Part shown: positions 8,422 through 15,298 of the stretch, in pieces
How positions within the stretch are numbered: the first letter of the stretch is position 1
Layout: every line of letters begins with the position of its first letter
NCBI GenBank assembly: GCA_050014355.1
Contig: JBEKDL010000046.1
Coordinates: forward strand, 1 to 23,759
Length of the DNA: 23,759 nucleotides
Origin: Fen-1077 sp050014355
Lineage (GTDB): Bacteria > Chloroflexota > Dehalococcoidia > Dehalococcoidales > RBG-16-60-22
Direction of reading: 5' to 3'
Notes under the pieces: generated by a model
Databases searched by the model: none
Told to the model about the DNA's origin: nothing
Seen by the model: only the letters and a program-made list of their open reading frames with translations
Position numbers and translations under genes: made by a program

Positions 8422-8536
8422 ATGTTGTAGTTCTAAAAATCCTAAAAATCAGAACACCCTAGACAATCTACCTCGGGCAAGAGAAGCGTTTTTAATAATA
8501 TTCTTAATTCCCTTCCGATCACCGTCGTTGCCCACG

Positions 8537-8545
8537 TGGTATAAT
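8537..8545 (+). promoter_or_regulatory. Extended -10 promoter for the island gene
   Basis: TGGTATAAT is a perfect extended -10. No convincing -35 lies upstream. The -10 ends 6 nt before the ATG at 8552, so the transcript should be leaderless, the same geometry as the dedA promoter. Confidence 0.6.
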
Positions 8546-8551
8546 GTATAT

Positions 8552-8971
8552 ATGCTAGTAGATGTATTAACAGTCGATAGCACTTTTCTAAAATTCGTTA
8601 GAGATTATGGGAAAGTAATAGTTAGATATGGATGGATTATCTACGTAGCGTATTTCGGCATAATTCTAATTTTCCTTATGACTTTTTTCCAGAGTTCGGG
8701 TGAGTTTTTAAAACATCAAAAAGATTACCATATAACCGAAGAAATTAAGAGTCCTATAACCATAACTGCTTCGGGTGGGTTTATCTCTGCCGATATATCC
8801 AATCCCGATATAGACGGTCCTCACCTTGTTACAAGTCATTCGTCTGTAAACGTTGATGCAATCGTTACTAACAAAGACAATAACGTTATTCAAACTATTT
8901 CGGATATTCCACCAGAGGGTTCCTTTTGGGTAACGCCGGATGCTCATTTAATTTCTATCTACGCGGGTTAA
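8552..8971 (+). CDS. Unknown single-pass membrane protein of the tRNA-bounded island
   Basis: I do not recognise this 139-residue protein. It has a short N-terminal segment with charged residues, one membrane helix at about residues 27-48 (YGWIIYVAYFGIILIFLMTF), then an extramembrane domain of about 90 residues rich in S, T, I and D that looks beta-rich. The ATG at 8552 is chosen because the -10 TATAAT ends 6 nt before it. The frame extends 8 codons to a TTG at 8528, but that lies upstream of the promoter. Codon use leans to A/T endings, unlike the flanking genes, which supports foreign origin. It is the only complete gene in the island. Confidence 0.7.
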   Translation: MLVDVLTVDSTFLKFVRDYGKVIVRYGWIIYVAYFGIILIFLMTFFQSSGEFLKHQKDYHITEEIKSPITITASGGFISADISNPDIDGPHLVTSHSSVNVDAIVTNKDNNVIQTISDIPPEGSFWVTPDAHLISIYAG

Positions 8972-9025
8972 GCGTAACAATGCGCCCCACCAACCAAAGC
9001 CATGCTATTGCTGCCCATTTTATAA

Positions 9026-9039
9026 GATATACGTATATC
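9026..9039. repeat. Perfect 14-bp palindrome
   Basis: GATATACGTATATC is its own reverse complement. It lies downstream of the island gene and about 20 bp before a consensus TTGACA (9062-9067). It could be a dimeric-regulator site. Confidence 0.5.
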
Positions 9040-9144
9040 ACATGCTTTACAAAAGGTTCTATTGACAACCGAAGGCGTTTGATTTAGGACTGGAAAAACG
9101 CCGCGCGACCTAAAATATCAATCTTGCGGGAGGAGGTAGGAACC

Positions 9145-9186
9145 ATGGACACTACTTCGGCGAACTGCAACACTGTTAAGCAGTAG
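9145..9186 (+). pseudogene. Truncated gene start ending in the right tRNA repeat
   Basis: A strong ribosome site (GGGAGGAGG, from about 9128) precedes an ATG at 9145. Upstream is TTGACA (9062-9067) with a weak TAGGAC -10 after 17 nt. The frame encodes only MDTTSANCNTVKQ and stops at TAG inside the tRNA-derived repeat. The expression signals suit a longer gene, so this is probably the 5' end of a gene cut off at the recombination point. It might instead be a genuine 13-residue peptide. Confidence 0.4.
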
Positions 9187-11476
9187 GTCGTGGGTTCGAA
9201 TCCCTCCAGGGACGCCAGTCTTCACTCCGTGAATTAACCGTGACCGGTACCTGCTGGCCTCCCCGCATATCCCGCAAAGCTGCATCTAGTGTATCCTTCA
9301 TGTATCTTGCCCAGCCAACCTTATTCTGGAAAAGACCGTTATTGGATTTTACTTTATCCTCTTCCTTCTTTAGCTGCTGGTGCTGTGTAAACAGTTTCAT
9401 CTTGGTATGGGCAGCTACGGCTACGGGCTGCCGGTCAGCGTCAAAGCGCGCCTTGAGCCTCTCCACATTCACCTCATGGTGCTGAAGAGCCCCTTGGCGA
9501 ACCGTACTGGCCGCCACGAGTTCGGGTTGCCGGTCGGTGTTGAAGCGCGCTTTAAGCCTCTCCATGTTCACCTCGTGGTGAGCCGGCGTTTCGTTGTTTC
9601 CGGCGCTGACAGCCGCTGCCTCGGGCCGGTGGCCATTAAAGCGAGCCAACAATCTTTCCATATCCATCTCGTGATGGGCCAGGCCTGCACTATTCACGGC
9701 ACCCGCGACCGCGGGCTCGGGTTGCTGGGCAGCGTTGAAGCGGGCCTTGAGCCCTCCGATATTCGATTCTATCCCGTGGTGAGCTATTTCTGATTTCATC
9801 TCCGACAGGGCAGCCAGCGCTTGACGGTAATGGTCGAGCCGGAGGGAAATTTTTTCCGGTTTCGCAGCTACCGCAGGCTGCTGTTTTACGTGCTCGGGTT
9901 TTTCCGGCGGCGCCCATCGGCGGCGTCCGCTGTAGAGATTAATATCTGAAGCAACCGTGCTGCTCATGCTCTGTATCTGCGCAACGGCCTGCCCGGCCTG
10001 TCTTTCGCGGTGGTAGAACTGTCCGCGTTTAGATGCCAGCACCCGCCGCAGAGTCTCCTGGTCTGCCACAGGAGGGCTGGGCTGTTTGCCGAATGATACG
10101 GCCAGGTCGACCAGCCGGGGCATCATGTAAAGCGCCACCACCGCCCGTGAAATGCCGGATAGCCAGAAAATGGAGAGAATCCTGCTCCCGAACGTGGGGA
10201 AGATGCTGTTAACGCAAAAAGCGCCCAGCAGTCCTCCCATGGCGGTACATAATAATATCAGGCACCGGGTATAAACGATGTAGCGCAGCTTCTTCTGAGG
10301 CGGCGCCACTTTATAGAGATAGCTCTGGGTGCCGAGGTCGAAGGCGCCCCAGCATGTACCCGAGAGTATCTGAATAACAACGAGATAACCCAGGTTATGG
10401 CAGAAAAGCCAGCTTATCGGGACTATCGGGATGATGCGTGATACGATACCCAGTACTTTGATGTTTCCGGCTTTATCGGCATAGCGCCCCCAGAATGGCG
10501 CGCTGACCACCCTGGCAAGATATTCCGCGGAAATCACCAGAGTATAGGTCAAGTAGCTGAAATGAAGCTCGTTGAGCATGAATACCGCGTAAAGCGGGCC
10601 CGAGAGTCCTACGGTAAGATAAAAAAAGGTGGTAAAAAGGATAAAGGTATCCAGTTTCTTTTCTTTCAATTCGCCGAAGTACTCGTGCAGCCCGAACGTC
10701 CCAGTTTCGGTTTTCGGGAGGCTAACGGGGGCCTGGCCTTTTTTCTCGCCCATAAAAGTGAAGATAATGAAGTCAATCAGACCCACCGCTATCGCGATGG
10801 TAAATATTACCGCGAATCCCGCCAGGTTATCTTTTCCGAGCTTATCCAGAATGTATCCCAGGGTGAAAAAAGCTCCCAGGTAAAAAGCGCTCTTGATGGC
10901 CAGGCGCTGCCCGAGATAGCGTCCCAGCGTGCCGCGGGGGATGAGGTTGGACAGCCAATTGTCCCGCTGAAAAGACAGCAGCATCCCGGGAACTACATTG
11001 ACGAACCATAAAAGCGCAAACCAACCGGACGTAATTCCCAGGCGCGACAGGATAAACGCCAGCGTAAGCGGCACCCAGGCTAAAAGATTGAGAAAGGCGA
11101 GGATTATCGCGCCTCTTTTCGCCAGGCCCGCTTTCTCAATGAGGGTGGGGGCTTTAAAACATACCAGGGCCAGGCTTAAGTTAATTAGCGTCGTAAATAT
11201 AGAGACACCGTGAGCGTCGGCGCCCGCGGCGATGATTGAAGGCGATTGATAGTTAACGGCGGCATCCTCGACGGCCGTTGACGCGGCATCGCCGTGGAAC
11301 CGCAGCAGGTTATCATCGGTTTTGCGTAATTCGTTTTCTGTATCCGAACCGGCGCGTTTCGTAGGATTAACCTTTCTTTCAGGGTCAGGTGAAAATAATT
11401 CAGCCTCTAAATTCAAGCCCCCGGAGAAATTACTCACTCCGGGGGATTTTACTTCACCTTTTATTCCAGCCAGCAC
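9176..11476 (-). CDS. MFS-like transporter with C-terminal tandem-repeat domain
   Basis: A 766-residue frame. Residues about 75-490 contain roughly 12 hydrophobic helices, with signals such as APFWGRYADKAGNIKVLG between helices, typical of major facilitator transporters; the substrate is unknown. A hydrophilic tail follows with four 32-33-residue repeats (HHE..MERLKARFN type, about residues 560-690). The last 14 residues (WRPWRDSNPRPTA) are antisense translation of the tRNA repeat, and the stop lies at its edge. The start is uncertain: GTG at 11476 gives the longest frame but puts a 9-bp hairpin inside the N-terminus. GTG at residue 14 and TTG at residue 22 are alternatives. No close operon partner is seen. 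Confidence 0.75.
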   Translation of the reverse strand: MLAGIKGEVKSPGVSNFSGGLNLEAELFSPDPERKVNPTKRAGSDTENELRKTDDNLLRFHGDAASTAVEDAAVNYQSPSIIAAGADAHGVSIFTTLINLSLALVCFKAPTLIEKAGLAKRGAIILAFLNLLAWVPLTLAFILSRLGITSGWFALLWFVNVVPGMLLSFQRDNWLSNLIPRGTLGRYLGQRLAIKSAFYLGAFFTLGYILDKLGKDNLAGFAVIFTIAIAVGLIDFIIFTFMGEKKGQAPVSLPKTETGTFGLHEYFGELKEKKLDTFILFTTFFYLTVGLSGPLYAVFMLNELHFSYLTYTLVISAEYLARVVSAPFWGRYADKAGNIKVLGIVSRIIPIVPISWLFCHNLGYLVVIQILSGTCWGAFDLGTQSYLYKVAPPQKKLRYIVYTRCLILLCTAMGGLLGAFCVNSIFPTFGSRILSIFWLSGISRAVVALYMMPRLVDLAVSFGKQPSPPVADQETLRRVLASKRGQFYHRERQAGQAVAQIQSMSSTVASDINLYSGRRRWAPPEKPEHVKQQPAVAAKPEKISLRLDHYRQALAALSEMKSEIAHHGIESNIGGLKARFNAAQQPEPAVAGAVNSAGLAHHEMDMERLLARFNGHRPEAAAVSAGNNETPAHHEVNMERLKARFNTDRQPELVAASTVRQGALQHHEVNVERLKARFDADRQPVAVAAHTKMKLFTQHQQLKKEEDKVKSNNGLFQNKVGWARYMKDTLDAALRDMRGGQQVPVTVNSRSEDWRPWRDSNPRPTA
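9177..9217 (+). repeat. Right 41-bp direct repeat (att-like, tRNA 3' end)
   Basis: Exact second copy of the tRNA-Arg 3' half (8381-8421), lacking the 5' half and therefore not a functional tRNA. It is also read antisense by the 3' end of the transporter gene. Confidence 0.85.
9440..9790 (-). repeat. Four tandem ~99-bp coding repeats
   Basis: The segment encoding KARFN-type cores recurs at 9446, 9545, 9641 and 9740, with spacings of 99, 96 and 99 nt. All spacings are multiples of three, so the frame is kept. Each protein unit has HH-E-x-(N/D)-x-E-R-L-x-A-R-F-(N/D) followed by a variable A/V/P-rich linker. Confidence 0.85.
11418..11445. terminator. Strong hairpin at the start of the transporter gene
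   Basis: A perfect 9-bp stem (CCCCCGGAG / CTCCGGGGG) encloses a 10-nt loop. On the plus strand it is followed by ATTTTACTTC, and on the minus strand by CTTGAATT. It has the form of an intrinsic terminator but only a weak T run. It lies inside the longest possible transporter frame, so it may be a leader structure rather than a terminator. Confidence 0.45.
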
Positions 11477-11618
11477 CCAATAAAAACCCTGGATATAGAA
11501 CTCATTTCCTGCAGGCTTCAGATTATGGGTTCAGCTTCTTCCAGGGAGGGCTGTACGATAACAGGTTTGGTCTACCTGAACTTAATATCCTCCATGCGTA
11601 TCTGCTAAAGATACCGGC

Positions 11619-11831
11619 CTAAACCGTCGTTTTATAGAGCTTGATATCTTTGGCTTCGAATCCCTTGGCGCCTAGCCCCACTCTGTAGCAGACGTATTGT
11701 CCTTCTTTCAGCGTCTGGAACTTGACACCATCCAGCTGGGTGTAATGGAAGAAAATGTCTTTACCGGCGTTGTTGCCGATAAAACCAAAGCCCCTATCCT
11801 CGACTAAACGCCTTACCGTTCCCGTCGTCAT
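11619..11831 (-). CDS. Cold-shock-domain protein
   Basis: A 70-residue single OB-fold RNA/DNA-binding protein of the Csp family, likely an RNA chaperone. It has the RNP1-like GFGFI and RNP2-like IFFHYTQL motifs and the usual GKDIFFH context. The ATG at 11831 is preceded by GGGAGG at good spacing. A longer in-frame extension to 11927 exists, but it overlaps the 40-residue gene in another frame and lacks a ribosome site, so I reject it. A small GC-rich inverted repeat (CAGGGCT...AGCCCCTG, 11848-11867) lies in the 5' leader just before the ribosome site. It is last in the run after the winged-helix and 40-residue genes. Confidence 0.93.
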   Translation of the reverse strand: MTTGTVRRLVEDRGFGFIGNNAGKDIFFHYTQLDGVKFQTLKEGQYVCYRVGLGAKGFEAKDIKLYKTTV

Positions 11832-11877
11832 AGCGGTTCCTCCCTTCCAGGGCTTTATAGCCCCTGCCAACTGCTGG

Positions 11878-12000
11878 CTACCTGCCCAGAGCCGATTCCT
11901 GCTTTTTCCTGATAGCGCGGGTGCCATGCCCGTGCTTGACGTTCTTAAAGGACTCTTTGTAACCTCTCCGTTGAGCAGCTTTCTCCGCTTTTCTTCCCAT
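11878..12000 (-). CDS. Small basic protein, 40 residues, unknown
   Basis: Short gene reading MGRKAEKAAQRRGYKESFKN and then about 20 further residues, ending ...ESALGR. It is strongly basic (many K and R) with no hydrophobic stretch, so probably a cytosolic, nucleic-acid- or ribosome-associated peptide; that role is inference. GGAG lies just before the ATG at 12000. It sits 46 nt upstream of the cold-shock gene and 74 nt after the winged-helix gene, all on the same strand. I do not recognise a family. Confidence 0.55.
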   Translation of the reverse strand: MGRKAEKAAQRRGYKESFKNVKHGHGTRAIRKKQESALGR

Positions 12001-12074
12001 GTCTCCGTTTCCCTTTCCAGATTTTAGTTGGCCCCACCCGACCACGAATCAGCTGCCGCGGGGAATTACTATCC

Positions 12075-12464
12075 TTAAGCAGGTATCCGGCGGTCGGCAA
12101 CATAATAATGGTCGAGCCTCTGCCACTGGCGCCAGTCAAATTCTGCCAAGTTCAGGACCAGATGGCGAGTGGGCTCATCGCACGTGAGCGAATAATAGCA
12201 GGCGCCGTTTTCAACCGTCATCTTTACGACGCCATCGCCTATCAGGTCGGCCAGGTCTTTTTCCACTTCCGGCCTGGTTCCATCTTCATCAAGGGCATGA
12301 ATAATGGCCAGTTTATTGAAACGGCCATTAGGATGCACCACGAAAAACCTTAGCAACCCCAGGCAATACCGGTTACTGATAAGTTCTTTCATGAGCAGGT
12401 TAGCGTTGAGCCTGGGTTCTTTCCTGGTTATTTCAATCGTCGGAATTCGTTCTGCAATAGTCAT
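12075..12464 (-). CDS. Small winged-helix-like protein, possible regulator
   Basis: 129 residues, not assigned to a named family. Residues about 22-95 look like a helix-turn-helix of the winged type: MKELISNRYCLGLLRFFVVH, then NKLAIIHALDEDG, DLADLIGDGVVKMTVENG and a YYSLT strand. The tail DWRQWQRLDHYY is aromatic-rich. ATG at 12464 has AGGAG and GAGAGG upstream. It starts 38 nt after the ftsZ stop and is probably cotranscribed, so a role connected with division-gene expression is possible but not shown. Confidence 0.7.
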   Translation of the reverse strand: MTIAERIPTIEITRKEPRLNANLLMKELISNRYCLGLLRFFVVHPNGRFNKLAIIHALDEDGTRPEVEKDLADLIGDGVVKMTVENGACYYSLTCDEPTRHLVLNLAEFDWRQWQRLDHYYVADRRIPA

Positions 12465-12502
12465 GGGGCCTCTCTCCTATCCCCAGGGTCTCAAGGCCCT
12501 GG

Positions 12503-13603
12503 TTAATTATACACTTTTTTCGCCGGGCTAACACTTTTTGGCTGCCGGACCGCGTTCTGCCGCAGAAAAGAAGGCAGGTCAAGCTCATCGTCCTGTATGC
12601 CTTTGAGCACCCTGGTCAATTCTTTCTCGCTGCAGGCATCTGCCATCATCTCTTTAGTCATAAATCCGGTGGCGATTAAAGTGAGCCTGACATCATTGCC
12701 CATATTCGGGTCGACCACGACACCGAAAATAACGTTCGCGTTCGGGTCGACGGCCTGGCGGATTACTTCCGCAGCGCTATTTACTTCGTAGAGGGTTAAG
12801 GTGCTGCTGCCGGCAATATTGAATAAGACTCCTTTAGCGCCGGCTACCGAGACATCCAGCAGCGGGCTGGCCAGAGCGTCCTTGGCGGCGTCTATGGCCC
12901 GGTTCTGCCCCGTGCCCCGTCCGACAGACATCCAGGCAGGCCCGGCATCTTTCATGATAGTGCGAATATCAGCGAAGTCGAGGTTGATAAGGCCGGGTAC
13001 AGTGATTACCTCGGCAATCGCCTGGACGCCATGGTGGAGCACTTCATCAGCCAGGCGGAAAGCGTTATTGATACTGGTTTTTTGGTCACACAGAGCGAGC
13101 AGACGGTCGTTGGGGATAATGATTAAGGTGTCAACATGAGGCATCAGGTCACGAATACCCTCTTCGGCTACCTTGGAGCGATGGGTACCCTCAAAACTGA
13201 AAGGTTTGGTGACCACGCCGATGGTCAGAGCGCCGGATACCTTGGCCGTCTCCGCCGCCACCGCGATTGACCCGGTGCCGGTGCCGCCGCCCATGCCCGC
13301 CGCGAGGAATATCATGTCCGCCCCGGCCAGGGCGTCATGGATAGCCTCTTTACTTTCTTCGGCTGCCCGGCGCCCGATGACGTTGTCCCCGCCCGCGCCC
13401 AGACCTCCGGTACATTTGGGGCCCAGCTGAATGCGCACGTTCGCTTCGGTAATCTCGAGCGCCTGCGCATCTGTGTTCATCGCAATGAACTCGACGCCGT
13501 GCAGCTGCTCGCGCACCATTCTGGTAATGGCATTACATCCTGACCCGCCCATACCGGCAACTTTAATCCTAGCCCCGCTGGGAACGTAACGTGTATTGGC
13601 CAT
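12503..13603 (-). CDS. ftsZ: Cell-division GTPase FtsZ
   Basis: Tubulin-like GTPase that forms the division ring. 366 residues. The N-terminal GMGGSGCNAI loop, the tubulin signature GGGTGTG at 105-111, and a synergy-loop segment NLDFADIRTIMKDAG are all present. The C-terminus keeps the short partner-binding peptide DDELDLPSFLR but has only a brief linker before it, so this is a compact FtsZ. ATG at 13603 has a perfect AGGAGG upstream. It follows ftsA by 33 nt, the usual ftsA-ftsZ order. Confidence 0.97.
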   Translation of the reverse strand: MANTRYVPSGARIKVAGMGGSGCNAITRMVREQLHGVEFIAMNTDAQALEITEANVRIQLGPKCTGGLGAGGDNVIGRRAAEESKEAIHDALAGADMIFLAAGMGGGTGTGSIAVAAETAKVSGALTIGVVTKPFSFEGTHRSKVAEEGIRDLMPHVDTLIIIPNDRLLALCDQKTSINNAFRLADEVLHHGVQAIAEVITVPGLINLDFADIRTIMKDAGPAWMSVGRGTGQNRAIDAAKDALASPLLDVSVAGAKGVLFNIAGSSTLTLYEVNSAAEVIRQAVDPNANVIFGVVVDPNMGNDVRLTLIATGFMTKEMMADACSEKELTRVLKGIQDDELDLPSFLRQNAVRQPKSVSPAKKVYN

Positions 13604-13636
13604 TGAAATCCTCCTGCGTTTCTTCGGTAACTTCGG

Positions 13637-14845
13637 TTACCTGAAGAGTTTGAACATCTGGGTTAATAATCTTCTAAGGCCATTTTCTCTAGTGGCGGGA
13701 TTGTTCGTCTCCTGGCTCCTCAACTTCCACAGAAGAAGGCCGACGCCCGTGGCGAAAGCGGGATTGGTTAGTATATCCGAGACGCCGGGCAGAGCATCAG
13801 GCCGCCCCACTCTTACGGGCATCCGGGTTATTTTTTCGCCGAGCTCGGCGATACCTGGAAGGTTGGCGCCTCCGCCGGTAATGACCAGCCCCGCCGGGAT
13901 AAGCTTTCTATAATCAGATTGAGGCATCTCCAGCATGACCAGCCGGAGCAGCTCTTCGACGCGGACGCGGATAATCTCGGAGAGGTCGTTATAAGAAATA
14001 CTATGCCCGTCATGGGTGATGGCCGCATCGCCGCTGGTATTTTCTCCGTCTGTCGGTGTCACATTGCCGTATTTCTTTTTCATTTCCTCGGCCAGCTCAA
14101 AAGTAATTCCCAGGCCGATGGAGATATCCCGCGTGACCTGATAGCCGGCTACCGGCAACACGGAAGTATGGAAAATCGTGTTGTCTTTGAACAGGGCGAG
14201 GTCGGTTGTGCCGCCGCCGATATCTGCCAGCAGGACGCCATCCTGTTTCTCCTCGGGAGATAGGACGGCTTCAGCGCTGGCCAGCGGTTCCATCACCAGG
14301 TCGTCAACTTCGACTCCGACGCCGCGGACGCACTTGGTCAGGTTTTGCATCGAGGTCACGGCTGCGGTAATAATGTGTGTTTCCACATCCAGCCGGAAGC
14401 CATGCAATCCCACGGGGTTTTTGACCCCTCCCTGCCCATCGACAACATATTCACGCGGTATAATATGAAGGACTTTTTGCTCGGAGGGAATTTTAACGCT
14501 GCGGGCGACACTCAATACCCGCTTGAGGTCATCGGTGTTGACTATCTGGTTATTGCGCGTGATAGCTATCGAGCCCCGTGTATTTTCGGCGTTGATGTGT
14601 CTGCCGGTGACGCCGACATAGGCCGATTCGAGTCTGCGCCCGGCCATCTGCTCGGCCATCCGCACTGACTGTCTCACCGATTCTTTAGCTTCATTAATGT
14701 TAACCACCAGGCCTTTATGAAGTCCGTGGGATGGGGTAACACCCACCCCCAGGACGCGAAGTCCTTCCTTATCATAAACGTCCGCCATGATAGTGCAGAC
14801 TTTGGTTGTCCCCACGTCAATGGCGCCGATTCTTTCCTTTTTCAC
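13637..14845 (-). CDS. ftsA: Cell-division actin-like protein FtsA
   Basis: Actin-fold ATPase that tethers FtsZ filaments to the membrane. 402 residues. Phosphate-1 motif GAIDVGTTKVCTIMA is near the N-terminus, phosphate-2 LLADIGGGTTDLALF lies mid-protein, and adenosine motif LVITGGGANLPGI is toward the end. The C-terminal LRRLLTQMFKLFR is a convincing amphipathic membrane-targeting helix, separated from the fold by a short linker. Start is GTG at 14845 with AAGGAGG close upstream. It sits between the small orf71 and ftsZ on the same strand. Confidence 0.96.
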   Translation of the reverse strand: MKKERIGAIDVGTTKVCTIMADVYDKEGLRVLGVGVTPSHGLHKGLVVNINEAKESVRQSVRMAEQMAGRRLESAYVGVTGRHINAENTRGSIAITRNNQIVNTDDLKRVLSVARSVKIPSEQKVLHIIPREYVVDGQGGVKNPVGLHGFRLDVETHIITAAVTSMQNLTKCVRGVGVEVDDLVMEPLASAEAVLSPEEKQDGVLLADIGGGTTDLALFKDNTIFHTSVLPVAGYQVTRDISIGLGITFELAEEMKKKYGNVTPTDGENTSGDAAITHDGHSISYNDLSEIIRVRVEELLRLVMLEMPQSDYRKLIPAGLVITGGGANLPGIAELGEKITRMPVRVGRPDALPGVSDILTNPAFATGVGLLLWKLRSQETNNPATRENGLRRLLTQMFKLFR

Positions 14846-14912
14846 TTTTCCCTCCTTGGTCCCGTTTGGCCGGGACTGCCCTGGCTTTAATTACCTATAT
14901 TATTTGTCCGGG

Positions 14913-15128
14913 TTATTTTCCCTTGGATTCACGGAAGCGGATATTCCATTTGTTGCAGAGAGTCAGGATGTGCTCTCTCATCTCCGGATTGGCTATCCGG
15001 TGCAGCTCGGCCAGAAACCCGTGAAGCAGCTCGCCGCCCGTCATGTTCGGGAGCGGTTCCTCGGGACCCGGCAGATTGATGTAGACAATTTCCGTCATCA
15101 GCTTTTGATACTCGATTGGGGTTCCCAT
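14913..15128 (-). CDS. Small acidic protein upstream of ftsA, 71 residues, unknown
   Basis: No family recognised. The protein has no membrane helix or cysteine motif beyond a single C. It reads MGTPIEYQKLMTEIVYINLP, then a PGPEEPLPN loop and a helical half (ELLHGFLAELHRIANPEMRE). AAGGAGG lies about 9 nt before the ATG at 15128, so it should be well translated. It ends 67 nt upstream of ftsA and is the likely first gene of the division operon. Its promoter (15195-15222) faces that of the DUF5343-like gene. A division-linked role is suggested only by position. Confidence 0.75.
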   Translation of the reverse strand: MGTPIEYQKLMTEIVYINLPGPEEPLPNMTGGELLHGFLAELHRIANPEMREHILTLCNKWNIRFRESKGK

Positions 15129-15170
15129 TAATCCAATCCTCCTTATGTTTTTTTACTGCGCGTTTCTTTC

Positions 15171-15187
15171 ATGTTCTTTGCGAACAT
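15171..15187. promoter_or_regulatory. Inverted repeat ATGTTC-N5-GAACAT, operator-like
   Basis: A perfect 6-bp dyad with a 5-bp centre lies at about +1 to +17 of the predicted orf71 transcript. A second overlapping half-site arrangement (GAAC-N3-GTTC, 15182-15192) is present. The size suits a dimeric repressor site; the spacing does not match the classical Gram-positive SOS box. Confidence 0.5.
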
Positions 15188-15194
15188 AGTTCAT

Positions 15195-15222
15195 ACTATA
15201 ACGTTCCAAAAACAAGCTACAA
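15195..15222 (-). promoter_or_regulatory. Promoter for orf71-ftsA-ftsZ
   Basis: Minus strand: TTGTAG (15217-15222), a 16-nt spacer and TATAGT (15195-15200). The spacer contains TTTTTGGAAC just before the -10, a motif shared with the divergent promoter at 15299-15327. Confidence 0.5.
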
Positions 15223-15298
15223 AAACTGTCCTTTCCATTTCCATAAGGACATGTGATTATTCCGTAACAAAAATGTTGCTATTTTCTGAACTTTCCTC

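Larger units (their letters stand above)
8422..9176. mobile_element. Small AT-rich island between tRNA-derived direct repeats
   Basis: About 755 bp bounded by exact 41-bp copies of the tRNA-Arg 3' end. It is visibly richer in A+T than both flanks. Contents: one short membrane-protein gene (8552-8971), a perfect 14-bp palindrome, and a promoter plus ribosome site leading to a gene start cut off at the right repeat. No integrase or replication gene is present. It could be a tiny satellite mobilised in trans or the remains of a larger island after internal deletion. A simple tRNA duplication with later decay cannot be excluded. Confidence 0.65.

Noticed and set aside
8225..8422. Minus-strand frame with a GFEPTTYCLEGSRS-like start
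   Set aside because: It is antisense translation of tRNA-Arg(TCT), a well-known source of false genes.
9177..9217. Second functional tRNA gene
   Set aside because: Only the 3' half is present; no acceptor 5' strand or D arm precedes it.
9440..9790. CRISPR-like regular repeats
   Set aside because: The repeats keep the reading frame, diverge in sequence and encode a repeated peptide; the spacers are not unique foreign-like sequence.
11832..11927. 32-residue N-terminal extension of the cold-shock protein
   Set aside because: It overlaps the 40-residue gene in another frame and lacks a ribosome site, whereas the ATG at 11831 has GGGAGG and gives the normal length.
12506..12511. TATAAT on the minus strand before the winged-helix gene
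   Set aside because: It is the last codons of ftsZ (V-Y-N), with no adequate -35 or TG extension; cotranscription with ftsZ is simpler.
15171..15192. Classical Gram-positive SOS (LexA) box
   Set aside because: GTTC/GAAC half-sites are present, but as GTTC-N5-GAAC and GAAC-N3-GTTC, not GAAC-N4-GTTC.
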